Positions 51,735 to 61,491 of a stretch of 64,000 nucleotides of DNA are shown here, one piece after another. This stretch comes from Candidatus Sumerlaeota bacterium. Lineage in GTDB: Bacteria > Sumerlaeota > Sumerlaeia > Sumerlaeales > Sumerlaeaceae. The notes under the pieces are model-generated. The model searched no databases. It saw nothing but the letters and a program-made list of their open reading frames with translations, and was not told the DNA's origin. The position numbers and the translations under genes are program-made. The stretch's first letter is position 1, and every line of letters starts with the position of its first letter. Location: NCBI GenBank assembly GCA_012513815.1, contig JAAZBM010000009.1, positions 58,978 to 122,977 of the forward strand, in the 5' to 3' direction.

Positions 51735-53561
51735 ATGAAAACATTGACAAGATGGGCGAATCGTCTGCTTGTCCTGACTGAAGCGGTTATGATGACGGCA
51801 ATCTCGTGTGGGCAAACGGTCGTGGAAGTCCCCGGCTCGGAAGCGCAAAAATTGTTCATGGTCAGAGACAAAGTGTCTCTTGCAGGAATGTGCATCACCA
51901 CCAGGCCCGGATGTTGGGTCTCGGAGGAATCGACCGCATCAATCCCTCTGCGCGCCGGAGGATTCTCGGGCGACGAAATATGCAGAATGGTCAACGGACA
52001 TCTCTATCATTCTCTCATCGGAGCCGGAGCCGTCATCGGCACCATGCCGCCGCCCCCTGACAACCCGAACGCCGCGGGACACATCCTGCTGCGCCTACGC
52101 TTCGCCGACGCCAGTGGACGCGCCAACGCCAAAGTAGACGTCACGCCAACCGACCCTGCGAGCACGGAATCACAGGCTATCGCGACCGAAATGGGCAAAA
52201 GTTTCTGTGACACGCTCGAAGCGGCGGGACTGCCCGGCGGCAGACCCGAGCAAACACTCGCCTCATCCAGACCGAACAACTTGGGCAACACGGTCATCGT
52301 CACCATCACACTCGGCGACTTTACCAATCAGCAATGCGCGCAATGGTTCGCCCAGAGAGGAAGCTGGTGCACCGTCTCCGAGGCCATCTATAACGGACTT
52401 GCCAACATATGGAAAACGCAGCGCGACGCCTTAGTCGCGACGGTATGCCCATCAACACCAAGTCCCGCAAAGGATTCCACAACACAAACACTGGCCAAGA
52501 AGTTCTGGAAGGGCGACAACCCACCCCAAACGCAATCCGAACTGCAAGGCGCGCTCGACGCCCTCAAGCTCGGGCTTAACGACCGCACTTTCTTCTACTT
52601 CAAAGTCAAAGCGACACTACTCCCCGACGGCGTGGTCGAGCTTGACGGCGCGACCAACAGCAAGGTGCTCGCCAAAACGGCCGAAGACCTCATGTACGCG
52701 CTGGGCAGAGTGGCGGTGCGCAACAAAATCGCCTTGCTGCCATCGGGCAGAGTAATCGACAAACTCTTCGGAACCGTGATTGTCTCCGAGGCGGTCGTCT
52801 GGGACGAGCCGCGCAACAGCAGCATCTCGCAAACACAGCTCTTCATCGGCGAACCCGTCTACATTCTGGACATACTGCCCGACGACCCCAACTGGACGCT
52901 CATCATGGCAAGCGACGGATATGTCGGCTGGATTGAATCGCAACTCATCAAGCGCCAGAACACCTCCGAATTCGCCGCCTATCACCAACGTTCCAAAGCA
53001 ATCATGACCTGCGATGTGAGCGAAGGAACATCCGTCCCCATTCGACTGGCAAGCGGAGCAATCCTCCCCATCGCCGAAAGAGTCAACGAACAAGGCATCT
53101 GGCAACTCGCCTTGCCTGATGGTTCCGTTGCCCACGTACACGGCAGCAAACTGAACATGATCGAAGGCCGCGGCATGGAAGCCATCCGCGCCGCCATCGA
53201 ATACTACATGACACCCTACGTCTTCGGCGGGCGTTCACGCACCGGACTTGACTGCTCCGGCCTGAGCGGCATCGCGTGGCAAACAGTCGGACTGACACTG
53301 CCAAGAGACGCGTTCCAACAAATCATCGTCGGCAAACTCGTCGGAGTGCCATGGGCATTAGACTTCGTGCAACCCGGCGACATCATCTTCTTCGTCGACC
53401 CAACGGGACGTGTCTACCATGCCGGATTATGCTTAGGAGGCAAACGCTTTCTGCACTGCGTACCGCCGCAAGTACACGTCAGCAGCCTCGACCCCAACGA
53501 TCCACTGTTCGACCAAGAATGGTTAGACGCGTTCGCCTTCATTCGCAGACCGATGCCATAG
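51735..53561 (+). CDS. Secreted NlpC/P60 family peptidoglycan peptidase with SH3-like domains
   Basis: 608 residues. A short signal peptide ends TAISCGQTV, so a lipid-modified Cys is possible. Two SH3-like beta-domains precede the catalytic domain: VDILPDDPNWTLIMASDGYVGWIE-type (residues 380-405) and a second near residues 430-475. The NlpC/P60 domain covers about residues 480-608 with the catalytic Cys near 505 in GLDCSGLSG, the block VQPGDIIFF, and His in VYHAGLCL near 562. It should cut gamma-D-Glu-diamino acid bonds in stem peptides. The N-terminal 350 residues are unassigned. Codon use resembles the neighbours. Confidence 0.88.
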   Translation: MKTLTRWANRLLVLTEAVMMTAISCGQTVVEVPGSEAQKLFMVRDKVSLAGMCITTRPGCWVSEESTASIPLRAGGFSGDEICRMVNGHLYHSLIGAGAVIGTMPPPPDNPNAAGHILLRLRFADASGRANAKVDVTPTDPASTESQAIATEMGKSFCDTLEAAGLPGGRPEQTLASSRPNNLGNTVIVTITLGDFTNQQCAQWFAQRGSWCTVSEAIYNGLANIWKTQRDALVATVCPSTPSPAKDSTTQTLAKKFWKGDNPPQTQSELQGALDALKLGLNDRTFFYFKVKATLLPDGVVELDGATNSKVLAKTAEDLMYALGRVAVRNKIALLPSGRVIDKLFGTVIVSEAVVWDEPRNSSISQTQLFIGEPVYILDILPDDPNWTLIMASDGYVGWIESQLIKRQNTSEFAAYHQRSKAIMTCDVSEGTSVPIRLASGAILPIAERVNEQGIWQLALPDGSVAHVHGSKLNMIEGRGMEAIRAAIEYYMTPYVFGGRSRTGLDCSGLSGIAWQTVGLTLPRDAFQQIIVGKLVGVPWALDFVQPGDIIFFVDPTGRVYHAGLCLGGKRFLHCVPPQVHVSSLDPNDPLFDQEWLDAFAFIRRPMP

Positions 53562-53609
53562 CCCGGAACGCGAACAAAACACCGAACTTTTGACGACGGG
53601 TTTGTGCGA

Positions 53610-54371
53610 CTAAAACTTGCGCAGACCCGTCAACTGTAAGAAGCTCAACCACAAAAACCACGGATTCAGCACCCAATAGCGATACGCCAACCGCTTGGGT
53701 TCACAAAAGAATCTGTGCAACCATTCTAGTCCAATAGATTGAATCCATTTAGGGGCACGTTTGTTCTTTCCGGAAATAAAGTTAAAGGAAACACCAACAC
53801 TTAGCATCACTGAATTAACTTTGCCAATATGTTCACTAATCCACTTTTCTTGTTTTGGACAGCCTAACGCCACAAACAAAATGCGGCATTGGGAATCATT
53901 AATGTCGGCTATCACTTTTTCGTCTTCTTCTTGTGTAAGAGCACGAAATGGTGGCGAGAAATGATAAACCAAATTGATGTTTGGATATCTTGTTGTTATG
54001 AATTCTACTAGTTCTTTCAATTGTTCCTCGCTACATCCATAAAGACCTATTGGCATTTTGTCGGTATTAGCTTTGTCCAACATCATTGCCATAGTATCTG
54101 GTGCAGTTGTGCGTTGAGCATCTTTTTGCCCATAAAGTTTTTGTAACCACGCAAGGATTTGTCCATCAGGAATTACAAAATCTGAATTATTGATTATATC
54201 CTGATACCACTTGTTTTTATGCCCCTCCATGCACACATGTACCGTCGTATACGTACATTGGCGAGAATCACCTTTATGTGCCCATTGCCAGATTTGCGCG
54301 ATAGCTTTGTCAGGCGAGGTAACATCTACATAGGTTCCTATAATGTTAACACGACGCCGTTCTTCGCTCAT
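53610..54371 (-). CDS. WecG/TagA/CpsF family glycosyltransferase (GT26)
   Basis: About 253 residues from the Met at the SEERRRVNIIG start; a longer frame to 54413 is possible. GT26 motifs: VVIPDGQILAWL-type (FVIPDGQILAWLQ), LYGCSEEQLKEL, FVALGCPKQEKWI with the conserved PKQE, and SVGVSFNFISGKNKRAPKWIQ. Members transfer ManNAcA (WecG) or ManNAc (TagA) to a lipid-linked GlcNAc during surface-glycan synthesis. It is far from the main glycan cluster and has no partner genes beside it. It converges with the NlpC/P60 gene. The C-terminus (RLAYRYWVLNPWFLWLS) may dip into the membrane. Confidence 0.88.
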   Translation of the reverse strand: MSEERRRVNIIGTYVDVTSPDKAIAQIWQWAHKGDSRQCTYTTVHVCMEGHKNKWYQDIINNSDFVIPDGQILAWLQKLYGQKDAQRTTAPDTMAMMLDKANTDKMPIGLYGCSEEQLKELVEFITTRYPNINLVYHFSPPFRALTQEEDEKVIADINDSQCRILFVALGCPKQEKWISEHIGKVNSVMLSVGVSFNFISGKNKRAPKWIQSIGLEWLHRFFCEPKRLAYRYWVLNPWFLWLSFLQLTGLRKF

Positions 54372-54540
54372 GATGTTCCTCAAATTCATATTGTTTTTAC
54401 CCACTATCAACATTGAACATCATCTTTTATTTGATTTTCTCATCAACATGCGCACCAAACACCTTTGATGGAAATTTTCACATCAAATGATAGTAGATTT
54501 TTTCAAACGCTTATTTTATCTAATCATGGGAGACTTGAAC

Positions 54541-54963
54541 ATGACGAAAACATTCTTTCTGGCAACAATAGCCATCAGCGCGTTAACGCTTTGCGTGGCG
54601 ACCGACTGCACGGCGCAAGCATGCCCGGCCAAGAGACCACAATGCCAAGGCCTATACATCCCACTCGGTCAAGTTGCGGTCGAATGCGTCAACCCGTCAA
54701 TCAAGCCTGTCACCGATGCGGACTATTACAGAGAACCCCTCCCATCTGAACTGTGGATGCTCAAACCGTGCATCAGTAGCTACATGCTTCCCACCTACAC
54801 CGCCAACGGATACGACCAGTGGTCACGGTATGTCGTAACGGACACAAACCCCGGCCCTAAGATTTACAAATGGAAGAACTATCTCGCGCCACGCAATTAT
54901 CCTCATGCGCCAATCATGGTTCCGCCACCAAACGCGGAAAACATCGTCGAGATTCCTGACTAA
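54541..54963 (+). CDS. Small secreted protein of unknown function
   Basis: 140 residues from the ATG at 54541, with GGGAG about 10 bases upstream; the frame extends to 54487. A signal peptide ends near TDCTAQACPA. The mature part is rich in Pro, Tyr and Asn, with four or five Cys (ACPAKRPQC, VECVN, KPCISS) that could form disulfides. No known domain is recognised. It sits alone between a convergent regulator and a divergent transferase. Confidence 0.65.
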   Translation: MTKTFFLATIAISALTLCVATDCTAQACPAKRPQCQGLYIPLGQVAVECVNPSIKPVTDADYYREPLPSELWMLKPCISSYMLPTYTANGYDQWSRYVVTDTNPGPKIYKWKNYLAPRNYPHAPIMVPPPNAENIVEIPD

Positions 54964-55010
54964 CTAAAACGCGTAAACAAACAAATTTCTAATGATGATG
55001 GCGGGTGTAA

Positions 55011-56474
55011 CTACTCGTCATCATCTTTGTTTTCGTCGCGAGTCTTTATGCCGAGCCGCTCCAACTTCTCATACAGATTCCGCCGCGAAATCCCCGCGAT
55101 CTCCGCGGCGCGTGTCATATTCCCCTGCGCCTTTTGGATTACATGCGTAAAGAACTTATGCTCCCACGATTCGCGCGCTTGCTTGAAGTTGATATCAGAG
55201 CTAATGGACGAATCGCCACTGAGCGTAGAGTCATCTTGTTTTTCCTTCGTCTTCTTACCTTCAAGCTGAGCGACAGAAATCGCCTGTAGCGTGATATCAC
55301 TCGGGTTGTCGTTCAGGTCGCAAATCTCGATGACATTGCCCGTGCACAATGCGACCGCGCGCATAATCATGCTCTGCAATTTGCGGACATTCCCCGGGAA
55401 TTCATAGGCCTTCAGGAACGCCATTGCCTCATCGCTGATGCGCAAATCATCCTCGCCCTTGCCGATATCCACGGCGGCCTTGCGCAAAAAGATTTGCGCC
55501 AGAAGCTCAATATCTTCGGGACGATGGCGCAGCGGCGGCATATTAATCGGGATAACATTCAGGCGCTGATACAAATCATCGCGAAAACGGTTCGCTCGCA
55601 CCTCGGCCTTCAAATCCTTATTGGTCGCGGCGATGATGCGCAAATCGACTTTGATGGAGCTTAAACCACCGACGCGCTGAATCTTAAAATCCTGCAAAAC
55701 ACGCAGCATCTTCGCTTGCAAGTCGTAAGGCATTTCGCCGATTTCGTCAAGGAACAGCGTCCCCTTATCCGCGACCTCGAACAGCCCCTTCTTCGTCGCG
55801 ACAGCCCCCGTAAAGGCGCCTTTCTCGTAGCCGAACAATTCGCTCTCAAGCAGATTCGCCGGAATCCCGGCGCAGTTGATGGCGACAAAAGCGTGCCCCT
55901 TGCGCTTCGACAGTTCATGGAGCGCGTGAGCCGCGACCTCCTTGCCGGTTCCGCTTTCGCCCGTGATAAGAATCGTCATATCCGTCGGCGCCACCTTACG
56001 GATGCGCTCACGCACAGCCTCGATGACCGCACTCTGCCCCGAAAGACCGATTGCCTCCGCCTTGATGATGCGCGTCGATTCGCGAATGCCATGCACATTT
56101 TGCGCCGCGCACTCCACCATCTTAATCAGCTCTTTCGCCTCCCAAGGCTTCTCGATATAATTCGTCGCCCCAAGCTCCATTGCCTTCACGCAGTCAGGGA
56201 TATCGCCATTACCGGTGATGATAATCACCTTGGCGCCCGGGTTCACAGCCAGCGAAGCCTGCAAAATATCAAACCCCGAATGGCTCGGCATCCTCATATC
56301 CGTCAACACGATATCGGGATGCGTCTGCTTGATATGTTCCAACGCCGCATCGGCATCGGTGAAAGTCGTGACACTAAAACCGCGAGCGGATAGAAAGCGA
56401 TTGATGATGTCGCAGAAACTCTCTTCATCATCAATGACTGTTATCGGGATGCTTTTATATGTCGACTTGTCCAT
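55011..56474 (-). CDS. NtrC-family sigma-54-dependent response regulator
   Basis: 487 residues. A receiver domain (1-125) has the phospho-acceptor D59 in IVLTDMRMP, DD near the N-terminus and K109 in IEKP. The AAA+ domain (145-380) has Walker A GESGTGKE at 172-179, the sigma-54-contacting GAFTGA at 219-224 and Walker B FLDEIGEM. The C-terminal Fis-type helix-turn-helix is GNMTRAAEIAGISRRNLYEKLERLG. A phospho-signal should let it open sigma-54 promoters such as the one at 21795-21810. No sensor kinase gene adjoins it, so it is an orphan here. Which genes it controls is inference. Confidence 0.95.
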   Translation of the reverse strand: MDKSTYKSIPITVIDDEESFCDIINRFLSARGFSVTTFTDADAALEHIKQTHPDIVLTDMRMPSHSGFDILQASLAVNPGAKVIIITGNGDIPDCVKAMELGATNYIEKPWEAKELIKMVECAAQNVHGIRESTRIIKAEAIGLSGQSAVIEAVRERIRKVAPTDMTILITGESGTGKEVAAHALHELSKRKGHAFVAINCAGIPANLLESELFGYEKGAFTGAVATKKGLFEVADKGTLFLDEIGEMPYDLQAKMLRVLQDFKIQRVGGLSSIKVDLRIIAATNKDLKAEVRANRFRDDLYQRLNVIPINMPPLRHRPEDIELLAQIFLRKAAVDIGKGEDDLRISDEAMAFLKAYEFPGNVRKLQSMIMRAVALCTGNVIEICDLNDNPSDITLQAISVAQLEGKKTKEKQDDSTLSGDSSISSDINFKQARESWEHKFFTHVIQKAQGNMTRAAEIAGISRRNLYEKLERLGIKTRDENKDDDE

Positions 56475-56528
56475 GAAATTGCTTACACTCTACAAAAACA
56501 TTTATCGGTAAACAACAGAAAACTCAAC

Positions 56529-57053
56529 CTATTTCTTGCAACTCGAACTGCCACTCAACGAACGATTCGAAATATAATTCGACGACATACCGCTTCTCTT
56601 ATCCGATGAACCAAGGGGACGACCGGAGGAATCATAAACGCGAGTGCCGTTTCGCGTCGACGACTGCTGACGCTGCACCAGACGACCCGAAGAATCATAA
56701 ACAATCGTCGTGTTCCCACTCTTACTCGAATACCCATTATAACGACCGTTGGAATCATAATAAGTCGTGCGACCCGTCTGAGAGTCAACACGGGAATAAC
56801 CGCTCCGTCGACCGCTTTCATCAAAGTAATCGATATTGTTACCACGCCTCTGAGCGTTACCCATATAACGCCCCTCCGGAGAATAAACACTCATACGGTT
56901 CAAGTTCTGAGTATAACGGCTGCTGCCAAGCGCGCGACCCGAGGAATCGTAGTAATTTGTCTGTTGACCAAAAGCATTGAAACAGACGCACGCAAACACA
57001 AAACTCAAGCCACAAACAAACAAGTCTAATCTGACAGAAACAAACTTTTTCAT
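56529..57053 (-). CDS. Secreted protein of YDSSGR-type repeats
   Basis: 174 residues. A signal peptide ends near CFNAFGQQT. The mature protein is made of six units of about 15-25 residues with the core [YV][YF]D[SE][SN]GR followed by a Gly/Ser-rich turn, for example YYDSSGRALGSS and YFDESGRRSGYS. The pattern recalls the YD repeats of Rhs/teneurin beta-shells, but the chain is short. The end has several Ser and a CKK tail. Likely a surface or periplasmic structural protein; no enzyme motif. It is upstream of, and transcribed away from, the GH5-like gene. Confidence 0.75.
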   Translation of the reverse strand: MKKFVSVRLDLFVCGLSFVFACVCFNAFGQQTNYYDSSGRALGSSRYTQNLNRMSVYSPEGRYMGNAQRRGNNIDYFDESGRRSGYSRVDSQTGRTTYYDSNGRYNGYSSKSGNTTIVYDSSGRLVQRQQSSTRNGTRVYDSSGRPLGSSDKRSGMSSNYISNRSLSGSSSCKK

Positions 57054-57210
57054 GAGTCGATGCCTCCTAAACTTATATTACAAACTCGCATAAACTAATT
57101 CCTTTTTTTCGGACACGATTGTGTCCCATAACTATTTTTCCGCCAAACACTACATTATCACGAAATGATTGTACCATCATTACATAACGACATCGAAAAG
57201 TGAGCGCTTC

Positions 57211-59313
57211 ATGCAACCAAAACGTTTATTTCTCATCCTATCCGCACTGCTTGCCGCGAGTTTCTCATATGCCATCAGCGTGCCCGAAAACATGGACATG
57301 TTTCCCTTTCGCGTAGTGCCCCCGCCGGACAACGCCACGCCTGCGCCCGTCGTCGATTTCTCCTACCTCAACAGCAAACCCGCGGGCAAAGACGGCTTCG
57401 TCACCGTGCGCGACGGCCACTTCGTCCTCAACAACAAACGCTTCCGCGCATGGGGAACAAACTTCGCCTTCAACGGATGCTTCCCCTCCAAGGACAACGC
57501 CCCCCGCATCGCCCGGCATCTGGCGCGCCTCGGCATCAACGTCGTCAGACTGCATTCGATGGACTGCTGCAAAGGCACAAGACCAAGCCTCATCGACAAC
57601 ACGTGCTCCGACACAATGCACATCGACCAAAACAACCTTGATTTGATGGACTTCTTCGTCGCCTCACTCAAAAACGAAGGCATCTATGTCAACATCAATC
57701 TCCTTGTCAACCGCGAGCCGCGCCTCGACGACGGCATCTGCACGACAGTCCCCTCGCTCAGCAAGAATGTGGCGCTGTTTGACAAGCGCCTCATCGAACT
57801 GCAAAAAATGTACGCGAAGCAACTGCTCACGCACACGAACCCATACACCGGCAACCGATACGTCGACGAACCGGCGGTCGCATTCATCGAAGTCAGCAAC
57901 GAAAATTCGTTTTTCTATTCTTGGATGGGCGAGCAAATCCAGAAGCTCCCGCCCTGCTATGCCGACGAATTCAGCGAACTCTGGAAGGCGTGGCAACGCG
58001 AGTACCGCGGAATCCTACCCGGCAACGAAGCGCCCATTGTCGCGTGGAAAAAGGACATGGAAGTTACGCCTCTCGTCACCGACTACATGCGATTCCTCTA
58101 TGACACGGAATACGCCTACTACAAGCAAATGCGCGACTACCTCAAAAACGACTTGGCGGTCAAATCGCTCGTCACGGGCACCATGGCATTCACCTTTGCC
58201 GGAGCCATGATGCAAGCCGAAATCTTCGACTTTGTCGACATACACGGATACTGGCATCACCCCGGAAACATCAAGAACAGCAGCGGCAAAGAGTACTACG
58301 GATTCGAGAATTCACCCATGGTCTGGAATCAGGAATGGGGACCATTCGGATGGATGTCATGCCTGCGCGTCATCGGCAAACCCTTTACCGTCAGCGAATA
58401 CAACACCACAACCGGACACTGGTACGCATGCGAGAACATCCCCATGGGCGCCGCGTTTGTCAGCTCGCTCGACTGGGACGGCCTCTACACATTCGACTGG
58501 AACCACTCGCCAAACCCTGACGAACCCACACTCTACGGCGGATTCGACATCGGCTCCAACCCCGTCAGCGTCGCCCAAACAGCCGTTGGCGCCGCGCTCT
58601 ACCGACGCGGGGACTACCCCGTCGACCCCGTGGCGCAACTGCCCTGCGCCCACATCAACACAACCCAAGTACTCGAACTCGCCGCAAGTTTCTCGTGGTC
58701 CAATCCCCGAGCGGCCCTCAAAAAAGCATTCGCGGATTTCGAGACAAGCACATCACGCATGGCCGGATTCACTGCCGTCTCGCAACAATCATCACTCGAA
58801 GCTCCAAGCGAATGGCAAAAATCAAATCTGCCAAAACTCGACGCGCCACAAGGCCGAAGACTCTTCGAGACCTCAAGAACCCTTGCCGTCATTGGCCCGC
58901 TCAACGAAAACGGCACATCCGTCACAAACGGTAACGGAGTCAGCATGACCGTCCGCGGACAAACATTCGCCGCCATCACAATCACCGCGATCACGCGCGA
59001 GGCTCAAACACTGAACACCGCCGACAAATGGCTACTCGTCGCGGGCGGCAGAACCATGAACACCGGAATGGAATGGCAAGACGGCGGCCGAGGACTGAAA
59101 ACGCAAGGAAAAGCGCCGGTCATCACGGAGAATATCGCCGCCGACATCGAGCTGACAGGAGTTCCCCCCACAACCCGAATCTACCCAATCAGCAGCGACG
59201 GAACCACACTGCGCGACAAAGAACTCCCCAAAAAGAGAACCGGCAACGGCATCAAATTCAACACACAAAACGCCTACAAAACCATCTGGTTCCTCATCGA
59301 ACAACCTAAGTAA
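57211..59313 (+). CDS. Secreted GH5-like/clan GH-A glycoside hydrolase-type protein
   Basis: 700 residues from the ATG at 57211; the frame extends to 57169. A signal peptide ends near ASFSYAISV. The TIM barrel is recognisable by FRAWGTNFAFNGCF, RLGINVVRLHSMD, the acid/base Glu near residue 230 in FIEVSNENSFF, and the nucleophile Glu near residue 395 in FTVSEYNTTTGHW. A C-terminal beta-rich part covers about residues 500-700. Such proteins cut beta-linked polysaccharides; substrate unknown. Its last codons (LIEQPK and the bases after) recur downstream as the start of a tandem duplication. Confidence 0.85.
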   Translation: MQPKRLFLILSALLAASFSYAISVPENMDMFPFRVVPPPDNATPAPVVDFSYLNSKPAGKDGFVTVRDGHFVLNNKRFRAWGTNFAFNGCFPSKDNAPRIARHLARLGINVVRLHSMDCCKGTRPSLIDNTCSDTMHIDQNNLDLMDFFVASLKNEGIYVNINLLVNREPRLDDGICTTVPSLSKNVALFDKRLIELQKMYAKQLLTHTNPYTGNRYVDEPAVAFIEVSNENSFFYSWMGEQIQKLPPCYADEFSELWKAWQREYRGILPGNEAPIVAWKKDMEVTPLVTDYMRFLYDTEYAYYKQMRDYLKNDLAVKSLVTGTMAFTFAGAMMQAEIFDFVDIHGYWHHPGNIKNSSGKEYYGFENSPMVWNQEWGPFGWMSCLRVIGKPFTVSEYNTTTGHWYACENIPMGAAFVSSLDWDGLYTFDWNHSPNPDEPTLYGGFDIGSNPVSVAQTAVGAALYRRGDYPVDPVAQLPCAHINTTQVLELAASFSWSNPRAALKKAFADFETSTSRMAGFTAVSQQSSLEAPSEWQKSNLPKLDAPQGRRLFETSRTLAVIGPLNENGTSVTNGNGVSMTVRGQTFAAITITAITREAQTLNTADKWLLVAGGRTMNTGMEWQDGGRGLKTQGKAPVITENIAADIELTGVPPTTRIYPISSDGTTLRDKELPKKRTGNGIKFNTQNAYKTIWFLIEQPK

Positions 59314-61491
59314 CAATCACCGCGACCACAACAACAAATGTTAATTGACTATAACTGAAAGACCTTAGGATTGGAACGTGTTTCGTTATACATGATAACA
59401 TCACTGTCATTGGGTCTAACGGAAATACTTTTTTTCAAGGGATCATAAACAAAAGCCACCCCTGTCTTACCGGTCGGTTGACTACCATCAATCAATTGGT
59501 CTATGACTTGTCCATCCGGCAAATGGAAAGTAAACAACGCGTTAACTTCACTATTGAGTTCGAATGACATACTTCCCGCGTCATTTGTGGAACGACTACC
59601 TGCCAATATTTTGATGCCGCTTTGCGAATCAATATAGTAAACCTGAACACTAACACCCTGTAATGGAGACTCATCACTCAAAACCAATTGACCTCTAAAC
59701 AATGTGCCCTTCATTTGAAGATTGACTCTTGTCTGCTTTTCGGTTCGTGTAACGGCTTTGACTCCCTGTGGACCATATACTTGCTCTGCTATAACGATAC
59801 TGCGTAAACCACTACTCTTTGTCTGTGGCAGGTTGAAGCAGTACTCACCTAAATGATTGGTTGTAATCTCCTCATAATAAGATGCGCCATTATCTATTTG
59901 GTGTATTGCCCTCACAGAGGTAAACTTGCACAGGGATCCATATTCATTCGTGACAATCCCACTAATGGATGATGTCGAAACAAGCTTGATGACGACATCA
60001 TCCGATCCGGCACCCTTGGGCAGTTTTCGGACGATGGTTTGTCCACCATGAGTTCCCGAAAGATCTCCCGATTCGGTCGGAACTAAGCCCTCCGCCTCAA
60101 CGATTATTTTGTATTGGTCATCGACTATAGTCTGAAAATAGAACTCGCCCCGATTGTCTGTGACCACTGTGCTACGTTCTGCAAAACCGTCATAGCCAAT
60201 CGTTATTCCCGGCATTGGGTTGTTATTATCAGCACTGATGACTTTACCGGACACCATAATTGTGTTGGGCACAACCAACCGAACATCGGTTTTGTTCTCA
60301 TGAGGCTTTAAGTCAACAGCGACCCCCTTTCCTTGTCTACCTTTAAGGGCAGCGAGGCGGAATTGCCCGGGCGGAAGATTCCGAATTTCAAAGACGCCAT
60401 CTTCTTTTGTCGGCCCGATTTCTCTGACGTGAGCACCATACTGATCAGAAGATTCCTTTGGTTTGATGCGGACTTTCGCCCCAGCCACCGGTTGATTGGC
60501 GGAATTGACAACCGTCCCGCGAATGGAGCATGCGATAGGCTCAAGAGGAATAATCAACTCATCTATCCTATGCTTTTCAATCGATACGCGACTCATTGCG
60601 ACGACTCTCCCATGAGATGAATCAGACATCGTAAATACCTTCTTCCGGACGTATCCCTCTTTTTCCGCGACGATATCGTCATCGGGAGCATTCTCAAAAT
60701 GAAAGCGACCATCCTGACCTGTAACCGTCTGTATAAACGGATAATAGTATTGGAAATAGACACGCGCGCCGGACAACGGCTGCGATGTAATCGCGTCAAC
60801 AACCTTGCCCTTAACCGGACTGCCGGGTTCAATAAAAATGGAAATCGTTTGAGGGGTATTGCGCAAAGTACAACGTATTAATTTTGGAGCGTAGCCGGGA
60901 GCGGTAACAACTATAGTATAGGTGATATAACTGTCTCTGAGCTTATCAAGTGTAAACATGCCACTTGTATCAGTAGTCGTTGTTCGTAGAACTGTTGGAC
61001 TATCTTCCCAATACTGAGGCAATACGTATATCGTTGCGCCCACAACGTGTTCACCCCTATGATTCACGACATATCCTTTGATTTGAGAATTCCCGGCCGC
61101 ACGCAACATATCGCCGCTTTTACCCTCCGAGAATCCCTGAAGCGTACCGGTACTTTGATTCTGCCCCACGCGATTCTTCTCCGGCGTTCCCGAATTGCCG
61201 GACAACCGACCATTACGAGTCCGAGAACTATTGCTATTCTCACTAAAATTCGCAGGCTCATCCTGCGCCGTCTCCGTTGGTGACTCCGCCTCAAAACTCA
61301 TATATCCAAAGCTAAAAATCAACCCCAGAATCACAACAGCAATACCACACAAAAGCAAAGGGGCGTTCTTTGTAACATCTTGTATTTTCATGGTATACCA
61401 CACTCCATGCAAATAATAATTATATACCGTTAACAACACAAAACTACACGAACAGCACAGGGCGACACCGACCAATCAAAACCATCCGATG
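59292..61491. repeat. Tandem duplication unit A (2,200 bp)
   Basis: The unit begins with the 13-mer CCTCATCGAACAA at 59292, which is part of the GH5-like coding end, and stops just before its second occurrence at 61492. It contains the carboxypeptidase-regulatory-domain gene at 59349-61391 and its upstream region. The bases after the 13-mer (CCTAAGTAACAATCACCGCG) occur at both 59305 and 61505, which marks the copy of the GH5 end carried into the junction. Confidence 0.85.
59349..61391 (-). CDS. Membrane-anchored protein with multiple carboxypeptidase-regulatory-like domains (copy A)
   Basis: About 680 residues from the ATG at 61391 (MKIQDVTKN). One N-terminal helix (PLLLCGIAVVILGLIFSFGYMSF) is followed by a Ser/Asn/Arg linker and then about six or seven beta-sandwich repeats of the CarboxypepD_reg type: IKGYVVNHRGEHVVGATIY, VKGKVVDAITSQPLSGARV, IRGTVVNSANQPVAGAKV, VSGKVISADNNNPMPG, ISGIVTNEYGS and others. 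Such domains are structural or ligand-binding; no catalytic domain is seen. A TATAAT (61424-61419, minus) lies about 30 bases before the start. Product of a tandem duplication with the next gene. Confidence 0.85.
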   Translation of the reverse strand: MKIQDVTKNAPLLLCGIAVVILGLIFSFGYMSFEAESPTETAQDEPANFSENSNSSRTRNGRLSGNSGTPEKNRVGQNQSTGTLQGFSEGKSGDMLRAAGNSQIKGYVVNHRGEHVVGATIYVLPQYWEDSPTVLRTTTTDTSGMFTLDKLRDSYITYTIVVTAPGYAPKLIRCTLRNTPQTISIFIEPGSPVKGKVVDAITSQPLSGARVYFQYYYPFIQTVTGQDGRFHFENAPDDDIVAEKEGYVRKKVFTMSDSSHGRVVAMSRVSIEKHRIDELIIPLEPIACSIRGTVVNSANQPVAGAKVRIKPKESSDQYGAHVREIGPTKEDGVFEIRNLPPGQFRLAALKGRQGKGVAVDLKPHENKTDVRLVVPNTIMVSGKVISADNNNPMPGITIGYDGFAERSTVVTDNRGEFYFQTIVDDQYKIIVEAEGLVPTESGDLSGTHGGQTIVRKLPKGAGSDDVVIKLVSTSSISGIVTNEYGSLCKFTSVRAIHQIDNGASYYEEITTNHLGEYCFNLPQTKSSGLRSIVIAEQVYGPQGVKAVTRTEKQTRVNLQMKGTLFRGQLVLSDESPLQGVSVQVYYIDSQSGIKILAGSRSTNDAGSMSFELNSEVNALFTFHLPDGQVIDQLIDGSQPTGKTGVAFVYDPLKKSISVRPNDSDVIMYNETRSNPKVFQL

